A stretch of 64,000 nucleotides of DNA from Maylandia zebra (Eukaryota > Chordata > Actinopteri > Cichliformes > Cichlidae). The stretch lies in contig NC_135175.1 in the NCBI RefSeq assembly GCF_041146795.1, forward strand, positions 27,683,075 to 27,747,074. The letters run 5' to 3'. Below are positions 53,985-64,000 of the stretch, piece by piece (positions within the stretch are counted from its first letter, which is position 1; each line of letters opens with the position of its first letter). The notes below the pieces were generated by a model. That model made no database searches. It was not told the origin of the DNA and saw only the letters and a list, made by a program, of their open reading frames with translations. The translations under genes and the position numbers were made by a program.

Positions 53985-56900
53985 ATGTCTGGTGTGTGCT
54001 TTCTCCTTCTGATGCTCCCTCTGCTATCAGCTCAGACTTATCACTGGGGTCCCTGTCCTACTCCGAAGGTGCAGCCCAACTTTAACCTTCAGCAGGTGAG
54101 TACAAACTAAGGCATACACTCCTATAATGGCTTTCCTTCTCCGCCTTTCAGTGAAATCCATTAAAAAAAATTTACATATAAAGACCTCCTAAATATAAAG
54201 GCTCCTAAATATATATATATATATATAGCTGAGCTACTGGGACCTTATAACTACAGTCGTCCTCTCTGATCATCTGATTGGGCTCTTTTACACCCTCTCA
54301 CACACCCTCTTCTTTTAAATCTAGAGGCTATTGCAATTCTAAACATTGGGTCAGCCTTAGCCTTCTGAAAATTAATTTCTATAGGTTAGCATTTCCTCAA
54401 ATTTATTCCCAATATTTTTGGCTTTTCTTCTAATATGTATTTATGTGAGTGCGTATGCAAGAATGAGTGTAAGACCACATGTCTGACCGTGTTTTTTGTG
54501 TGCTTGAATATGTACACCTATCTTCAATGTGTGATTTTATGCAAACTGTGAAGCATTTTCTAACTGTGTTTTATTTAATGATATACAAATGAAATAATTA
54601 TAATTATTAAACAAAGAGTTGCACAGATCTAATGACTTGCCTATGGTTGTTACAGTACCTGGGTAAATGGTATGAGATTGAGAAGCTGCCTGCTCCCTTT
54701 GCAAGAGGAAAGTGCATTGAGATAAACTACTCCATTAGGAGAGATGGGACCATCCAGCTGCTGACCTCGCAGATCTAGTAAGTACTATAGCAAAGGATTC
54801 TTATTGTTGGTTCGCTTGACACCACATTTCTCTGCAACTTCCATTTTTCTTTTAGCATATACTCTTTTGAAGGAATATTGATACCACTGAAAAGATATCA
54901 CTCTCATTTGTATGGTTGATATGATGCTGGAGACAAAAATAATTCTACTGTTTCTGGCATAAAAACTGTTGTCTGTGTAAAGAATCAGAAAGAATGCTTT
55001 GTTTCAAAACTCATTGTACCAAAAATCATGTTCTTCTCTATGTATGAAATATGTCTGTATATAGTCCCAGATTCAAGAAAGTAAACAGCGTAAAAGTGCT
55101 TTAAATCTAAATCCTTTGTTATGGTCAGCAATGGGCAACTCCTCTTATTTGAAAAAAGATTCTTGTTTGAATTAACGTTGCACAGGACTTTTGCCGTTTT
55201 AGTTTGCCATGTTGCCACAGTGACAAACTTCTCCCAACTTTGATGCAAGTAATGAAAAAGACAACCAATAGGAGCACAGTATATTGGCGACTCACAGATG
55301 ACAGAATACAATATAAATTTGAGGATTACTTTCAGAGATTACATCCAGAGCCTGGAATGACAAACAGTTAACCATCGGCTTTAAGTGACAAGTGATGAAT
55401 AGGTAAGCCAACCCTGAAAAGGAATGCTATTTACATCAATGCACAAGTGAGTGTTAAACATAGGCAAAAGGCATGTGAAACATCAAACAAGTAAAACAAA
55501 GGTGATAAGGTCTAAGAGTCAAACATTCCAGGGGATAGGCAACTGCCATCTGGTTATAGGTATTATGACCAGGATGTTAAAAGCAAAAGATTCCACGAAT
55601 AGTGAGTCTGTCTCAGTTTCTAGCGTGGTTAGGAAGATACATCTATGTTCAAATCAAAGGGCTTACAGCAGTAGCTCACAGCACACCTTGGTCCAAGCCA
55701 TGATGATGGGTGATTTGATTTTTTTGTGAGTTTTTTTAAACTCCTTCAGGGTGTGTATTGTATGATGAGCAAAAAGTAATAAAGCTGACACTGACCATGG
55801 ACAACTGACCTAAAGCTGATTGCCGGCACACCCGAGGTGGAGTTTACCTACATGAGGGATTCTGTCTTTCTGTCTGCCACGCCTCCAGCAGCAGATTTTA
55901 TAATTAGTTGAATTAATAGTTAGTCTGTTTGAAATCTTTGTTGACATATTTTTTCATTTCAGTAAAGATAAGAAGAGGCATGCAGAAGGGACAGGTGTAG
56001 TTTCAGACCCACGAGAACCGGCCAAACTGGGAGTCAGTTTCTCATATTGTAAGTACTTATTATCCTTATTTTATCAACTATTTGATGAAACGTTGCAGTA
56101 TTCCTGCTTTACTGAGATCAAATTGTACGAAGTCTGGTGGTCCTTTGAAATTACATCTTGACATTTGTATTTTTTCACTCAAACACCTTCTGTTGGCTAT
56201 AATTTGGAGCTGTCCAGTACTTTAGTTGATGACAATATAGTGTGAGATTGTGAGTATACTGACATGCTGATACAAGCATTTGCCTTAAAGCACTGTGATA
56301 CTGTACAGTTTTAATGTCATGGCTGTAGCCGGTCTTATTTATTGAACCTGTTGTATCATCATGATGTTTTAATTTTGTAATTACCTTGACTAATTTATCA
56401 GTGGGCTGATTTTATCAACTCATATTACATATTTGCTGATCTATCAGTATTAGCATTTTAGCCAATAAAAGAAACACCCTTGGGACTTGCTATGAATGTT
56501 GATGTTGCTTGTTTCTTCCACCATGCTATGTCCCTGTTTGAAACAAACTCGAAAGCCACAAATAAATCAACCAGCAGATCAGAGCAGAGGCAAAGCATAA
56601 ATAGTTCAATAAAAAAAAACTACACAAAATCTGTTTATGTTTCATTTGTCGGAGAAAAAGAAAACCAAAAGCAGATTTTTAAGTCACTAAAAATCATATA
56701 TTTGTCAGGCTCCATAATATTACACATTTAAGTTGGATCAGTTTTATTCAGAAAATCAATATAGAGATTCTCCTTTGGAAAAATGTTTGTTTTTTATACA
56801 TTTTTTTTCTCTTTGTTCTCAGTCACTCCATATGTGCCATACTGGGTTCTGACTACTGACTACACCAGCTTGTCTGTCGTGTACTCCTGCACAGACATCC

Positions 56901-57052
56901 TTCGCATATTTCATTTCAACTACAGCTGGATTCTTGCCCGGTCGCCCTATCTGCCTCCAGAGACTGTGCATTACGCCAAACAGCTGCTAATTGATGAAGG
57001 AATCGACATTTTCAGGATGACACACACAGATCAGAACTGCAAGGATAAATAA
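53985..57052 (+). CDS. apolipoprotein D-like lipocalin, copy D
   Basis: Four coding exons: 53985-54095, 54656-54777, 55963-56048 and 56823-57052; 182 aa. The signal peptide MSGVCFLLLMLPLLSA spans residues 1-16. Signature 1 is YLGKWYEIEKLP, signature 2 TTDYTSLS, signature 3 WILARSP. Cysteines GPCP, GKC, VYSC and QNC are conserved, with an extra Cys inside the signal peptide. Exon lengths equal those of copy A, and its exon 2 (CIEINYSIRRDGTI) is also closest to copy A, so A and D may be nearest relatives. The last exon ends in KDK. AATAAA at 57156-57161 is a good polyadenylation signal 104 bp after the stop. Family role: secreted carrier of small hydrophobic ligands. Confidence 0.92.
54209..54227. 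repeat. short (AT)n run in intron of copy D
   Basis: About nine AT units lie in the intron between exons 1 and 2. Confidence 0.85.
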
Positions 57053-57221
57053 TAACCAATAGACACGTTCAGTTATTCCTCTCTTATGAACTCATCCCAC
57101 TTCAATATATCTGTTTTTAATTGTTGCTGCCTTTTGAAAAGACATGTAAATTCTAAATAAAATGATCACTAAGTTAAAGTGTTAAAATTGTACAAAGGAG
57201 TTAGGTAACCCATTATCTATT

Positions 57222-58655
57222 AATTATTTTTAGTTTTAGCTATTTTAGGGGGATATCTGTGTGTGCAGGTGACTATTACTGTGCATAATTATTAGGCAAC
57301 TTAACAAAAAACAAATATATACCCATTTCAATTATTTATTTTTAACAGTGAAACCAATATAACATCTCCACATTCACAAATATACATTTCTGACATTCAA
57401 AAACAAAACAAAAACAAATCAGCGACCAATATAGCCACCTTTCTTTGCAAGGACACTCAAAAGCCTGTCATCCATGGATCCTGTCGGTGTTTTGATCTGT
57501 TCACCATCAACATTGCGTGCAGCAGCAACCACAGCCTCCCAGACACTGTTCAGAGAGGTGTACTGTTTTCCCTCCATGTAAATCTCACATTTGATGATGG
57601 ACCACAGGTTCTCAATGGGGTTCAGATCAGGTGAACAAGGTGGCCATGTCATTAGTTTTTCTTCTTTTATACCCTTTCTTGCCAGCCACGCTGTGGAGTA
57701 CTTGGATGCGTGTGATGGAGCATTGTCCTGCATGGAAATCATGTTTTTCTTGAAGGATGCAGACTTCTTCCTGTACCACTGCTTGAAGAAGGTGTCTTCC
57801 AGAAACTGGCAGTAGGACTGGGAGTTGAGCTTGACTCCATCCTCAACCCGAAAAGGCCCCACAAGCTCATCTTTGATGATACCAGCCCAAACCAGTACTC
57901 CACCTCCACCTTGCTGGCGTCTGAGTCGGACTGGAGCTCTCTGCCCTTTACCAATCCAGCCACGGGCCCATCCATCTGGCCCATCAAGACTCACTCTCAT
58001 TTCATCAGTCCATAAAACCTTAGAAAAACCAGTCTTGAGATATTTCTTGGCCCAGTCTTGACGTTTCAGCTTGTGTGTCTTGTTCAGTGGTGGTCGTCTT
58101 TCAGCCTTTCTTACCTTGGCCATGTCTCTGAGTATTGCACACCTTGTGCTTTTGGGCACTCCAGTGATGTTGCAGCTCTGAAATATGGCCAAACTGGTGG
58201 CAAGTGGCATCTTGGCAGCTGCACGCTTGACTTTTCTCAGTTCATGGGCAGTTATTTTGCGCCTTGGTTTTTCCACACGCTTCTTGCGACCCTATTGACT
58301 ATTTTGAATGAAACGCTTGATTGTTCGATGATCACGCTTCAGAAGCTTTGCAATTTTGAGACTGCTGCATCCCTCTGCAAGATATCTCACTATTTTTGAC
58401 TTTTCTGAGCCTGTCAAGTCCTTCTTTTGACCCATTTTGCCAAAGGAAAGGACGTTGCCTAATAATTATGCACACCTGATATAGGGTGTTGATGTCATTA
58501 GACCACACCCCTTCTCATTACAGAGATGCACATCACCTAATATGCTTAATTGGTAGTAGGCTTTCGAGCCTATACAGCTTGGAGTAAGACAACATGCATG
58601 AAGAGGATGATGTGGACAAAATACTCATTTGCCTAATAATTCTGCACTCCCTGTA
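57222..58655 (-). mobile_element. Tc1-like transposon, one end missing
   Basis: On the minus strand the 5' end is TACAGGGAGTGCAGAATTAT at 58655, with TA as the target dinucleotide. A second internal GTGCATAATTATTAGGCAAC repeat occurs on each side of the transposase (58454-58473 and, inverted, 57279-57298). The outer 3' inverted repeat is absent: recognisable sequence fades at about 57222. It lies just 3' of lipocalin copy D, in opposite orientation. Confidence 0.85.
57419..58435 (-). pseudogene. Tc1 transposase with one in-frame stop
   Basis: The frame runs from ATG at 58435 to TGA at 57419, 338 codons, close to the usual 340. The N-terminus has the paired helix-turn-helix region (KIVRYLAEGCSSLKIAKLLK). 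DDE motifs are VLWTDEMRVSLDG, MQDNAPSHAS and CSPDLNPIENLW, with all three acidic residues kept. One TAG at 58292-58294 (codon 48), where relatives have Gln (CAG), interrupts it. A downstream frame of 285 codons remains open. It is a recently inactivated copy. Confidence 0.88.
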
Positions 58656-60044
58656 GAGAAAGTTGAGGAACAGGTAAAACAAAGACAAGAACATGAAAAA
58701 GTGCCTAAAAGGCAAATAACTACAACACTGAGGAAAAAAAGATAGAGGAGATGATAGAAAGATGATATCATGATGTACATTACTCTCTGAACTTCATGTT
58801 TGCATATTGACACTAGAGTGGATCATTTTCCTTGGTGATGAAAAAAAGGTTCTGTGTATATTACAGGTACTCTTTACAACCATCATTAATATATTGAACA
58901 TTCTATTCTGATTCACTCTGATTGGGGAAATGCAGTATTTTCAATAAATTTTTAGATTTTAAGGGTTACCGCTGACATGATTTATATAAAGGGGGGAAGT
59001 ATCACTTTTATATAGTCGACAGATTATTCTTGCAGCACAGTGATGCAGGGGTTTCTTTGTGGCATGAAAACATCACAAAGATGTTGCTTTAAAGACATTA
59101 TAAATGAATGTGCATGTGAATGCCTGCCTGTTTCTCTGTGTCAGTCCTGGGATTGAGTGGCAACCAGAACTAGCCAACTCTGAACTGGCAGCTGAGACAT
59201 GGACTGAGAATTGTGTCTGGATTAGTGAAGAAGGCACCAGACGCGTAGCTTGTGGGGCTGTGAGGATGCCATTTAATTTTAATGGTGACAATTTTATTTG
59301 TCAGGTTTAAGAATGTGGATCCAGCAAATATTTGGCTTCATCCTTAAAAATGTGACTAAAATAAAATAAAAAAAATGTTTGCAGATTACCAGTTCATTGA
59401 CTATTTATACAGGGAACTAAATATTTATTATGGGGAACCAAATGTTACTGCTCTACTAAAAGAGTCAGGAGAGATTTACACTTGTGGCCATTCATGCTGC
59501 CTTTTCTCTTTCCCAGTTTTTGTTTGGGTGTTTTAATCAGAATTTACACCTCAGTTTACATTACAGTTGCTGCAGTAGGTTTTGTTGGGGTAAAATGTTT
59601 ATCTGTTTATCAAAAAATGCTTGTCTGTTTATTTCTATAAACAAAGAATAATCATTTAAAAATAATAAAAGCCATTCAGCTCAGCTCTACTTTATCAGAA
59701 GTAAAACTGTTTTACAGCATTAACTATTAGACTCGATCAGTAGCAGTGGTGGTCCAGAAGGACCAACTTGCTATTGTGTTCAATTTTTTACTTTCCTCCC
59801 AAATTAAACAGCTATAAATGAGCCTGAAATTCAAAATAAATCAAACTACTTCTTCTTTTTCTTTTTTTTAGTAGGTGCGATGTGTACACAGCTGAGAGAA
59901 ATATTTGTGAAAATATGAGGACAGCTCCCCTCTGAGTATACAGGGTACAGTATAATCTGGGCAAGACCTGGCGGGGTTATGTGCTTGCATGTGTGTGTTT
60001 GCTTAAGTGTGTTTTTGGAGGTCGGCTGCCTCTTCCTTCACTGA
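58656..60044. other. intergenic between the Tc1 copy and otos
   Basis: AT-rich sequence. A 68-codon frame at 59104-59310 is open, but I recognise no family and see no splice partners. No mobile element with defined ends is seen. Confidence 0.5.
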
Positions 60045-60123
60045 GCCCCTCACACCACAGACCTCAGTGAACCAGCAGAAGATCAGCAGCATCTCATTGC
60101 ACGGCTTCACAGACTATTCACAG
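60045..60123 (+). other. non-coding first exon of otos
   Basis: CAGACTATTCACAG/gtaaac forms a good donor at 60123-60124. The next acceptor, TTCATTTAG at 60276, lies 10 nt before the otospiralin ATG. The exon start is approximate. Confidence 0.5.
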
Positions 60124-60285
60124 GTAAACAGCTGCAGAGTTTGATTCTGGTTTCAGAAGATTTCTAGTATATATATCAAGATATTCACTTTATTTAATGT
60201 TTAAGAGATTTCACTTTTGCAACATAGACAAAAAAACAAACAAACTACAGCATTGGTGTGCATTTTCTTCATTTAGGAGGGCGAC

Positions 60286-62728
<2,443 letters not shown>

Positions 62729-63468
62729 GAGAGGAGCTAGACCCAAAAGAGAGAAAAAGTAACAAGAGCATGACATGAAAAAAAAATGTTATCATGAGGG
62801 TTTATTAAAGGGAAATAAGGAAATTATTATAAATATGAAACAAAAGGGGGATGTGAAAAGGAACACAGATTTTTTTTAGTAGCTTAGTCACATATATACA
62901 ATAGAATTAGACATAAATAGCCCTCTTATTGTCATATAAAGTGCCACAAATAAATAAACAAACCATTCTTCAAATATGTAATGGAGTCTGAGATTTCTTT
63001 TAGTCTTTAGAGATCTAGTATTTTCTCTATACTATTGCTATTATTATTATTATTATTATTATCTATTTATTTGTTATTATTGTTGTTGCCATTTTTGCTT
63101 TAACAAGAGGCTTACAAAAAGACTCAAAATTTGCGATCACTATTTATAGTATATTTTGCAGGCTGTCAAAACAGGACTTAAATGGAGCAAACCGCACTTA
63201 CCGTTTTAACTTTAAAGACTTGAACTTTAATTTGATCTATTAATTTATTAGAAATGATTTAACGTGCTTTGCGCGTGGTCATATTGAGGAATATTATAAT
63301 CACCCATATTTTTCTGAGGGCGGACCGAAAGCGGCTAGTCAGCAGCGAAAACCGGGCATGAATTCGTGTTGCACACGGTTGTTCTGTTTACCACCACTTA
63401 AGCCTCGATAACTGCTAACGCAAACGCACCGTTTGACCTAATTGCGGCGGAACTGCTTTTAGAATAAC
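62729..63468. other. otos 3' UTR and cops9 promoter region
   Basis: AT-rich sequence with ATAAATAAATAAAC near 62950 as a possible otos polyadenylation region. The last 170 bp become GC-richer with CpGs (GCGGACCGAAAGCGGC near 63322), as expected for a housekeeping promoter of cops9. Confidence 0.5.
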
Positions 63469-63531
63469 ATGAAGCCTGCAGTGGATGAAATGTTTCCTGA
63501 AGGAGCTGGTCCCTATGTGGACCTGGACGAG
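63469..63531 (+). CDS. cops9: COP9 signalosome complex subunit 9, coding exon 1 (gene continues off the window)
   Basis: The exon encodes 21 residues starting MKPAVDEMFPEG and ending YVDLDE, identical as far as I recall to the N-terminus of vertebrate COPS9 (formerly MYEOV2, 57 aa in human). It ends GACGAG/gtaggt, a good donor. COPS9 is the small acidic ninth subunit of the COP9 signalosome, which removes NEDD8 from cullin-RING ligases. The remaining exons lie beyond 64000. Its position next to otos matches mammals. Confidence 0.95.
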
Positions 63532-63849
63532 GTAGGTTCTCAGATTTAGAGCTTTAAATTAACCGGCGTCTAGATGTGCTAACGCTAACTAGCTCCATAT
63601 GTTTAAAATGACATGAAACGGAAGCGATGAATATAATCGCCTAGCTTGTTTGTTTTTTGTTTTTGTTTTGGGGTTGTTGTTGTTGTTTTTTTTTTACATT
63701 TAACTGCGTTAATACGTTACATTTTGGGTTATTCAGTGTTCTTGATAGAAACACCTCAGCTCATCCCGTTAAATGCGTGCATGTCTATGCTGTTGCCTCA
63801 GCAAGAAGTCTGATTTTGAGTTCACCATCTTTCTGTGTGGAGTTTTAAT

Positions 63850-64000
63850 GTTAACCCCGTGTTTGCGTGGGCTTTCCCGGGTACTCCGGCTTCCCCCACC
63901 GTCCACAGACATATAGTTAATGGGGTTAGGTTAACTGATGATTCTAAATTGCCCATTAGTGTCAGTAGGAAGTTATCTTTTTCTATGTGTTAGCCCTGCT
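63850..64000. repeat. widespread vertebrate repeat, partial at window edge
   Basis: GTTTGCGTGGGCTTTCCCGG followed by GTACTCCGGCTTCCCCCACC and ATTCTAAATTGCCC is a motif found in many dispersed fish repeats. It lies in the first intron of cops9 and runs off the window. I cannot assign a family name. Confidence 0.6.

Noticed and set aside
59104-59310. A 68-codon frame upstream of otos as a coding exon
   Set aside because: I recognise no protein family and found no matching splice partners. It is kept only as an unexplained open frame.

Overview
This is teleost fish nuclear DNA, most likely from a percomorph and possibly a cichlid (inference). The host genes are vertebrate genes with GT-AG introns. 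The repeats are typical of fish: I/Nimb-type LINEs with an RNase H domain, BEL/Pao LTR elements, Tc1 copies, several hAT families with 8-bp target duplications, and a Polinton-like relic. No prokaryotic-style operons, CRISPR arrays or phage genes are present.

Layout: (1) 1-7.9 kb holds the 3' end of a Rho GTPase-activating protein gene, best matched to arhgap21: two internal exons, a long last exon and the 3' UTR. (2) 10-57 kb holds a tandem array of apolipoprotein-D-like lipocalin genes, all on the + strand. Four copies look intact and are called A-D here (A 13234-15462, B 32695-34129, C 49636-52720, D 53985-57052). Two are wrecked (psi1 at about 35.9 kb, psi2 at 38.8-48.1 kb). Each intact copy has the same four coding exons with the same phases. 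A, C and D also have a recognisable non-coding first exon under a shared TGACGT-type promoter motif. (3) 60.0-62.7 kb holds an otospiralin gene (otos) with a 12-nt micro-exon. (4) 63469-63531 is coding exon 1 of cops9 (COP9 signalosome subunit 9). OTOS and COPS9 are also neighbours in human, so the right flank is conserved synteny.

The long gaps between lipocalin copies are repeat graveyards. Between A and B, an older LINE was hit by a solo LTR (5-bp duplication GGAGG) and a hAT element (8-bp duplication ACCTCACC). It abuts a Nimb-type LINE that was itself hit by another solo LTR (GGCGG) and two LINE-tail fragments. A broken BEL/Pao element carrying a tRNA-derived SINE follows. Between B and C, pseudogene psi2 is split by two independent insertions: a BEL/Pao element in its first coding intron (AAAGC duplication, with a hAT element inside the 3' LTR), and a 3.77-kb Polinton-like relic inside its last exon (6-bp duplication AGCAGC). 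The sister genes let the empty site be read directly.

I see no previously undescribed molecular system. The most interesting points are the divergence within the lipocalin array (copy A has lost two signature residues, and exon 2 length slides by multiples of three), the shared promoter motif that copy B seems to lack, and the nested insertions that give a relative chronology.
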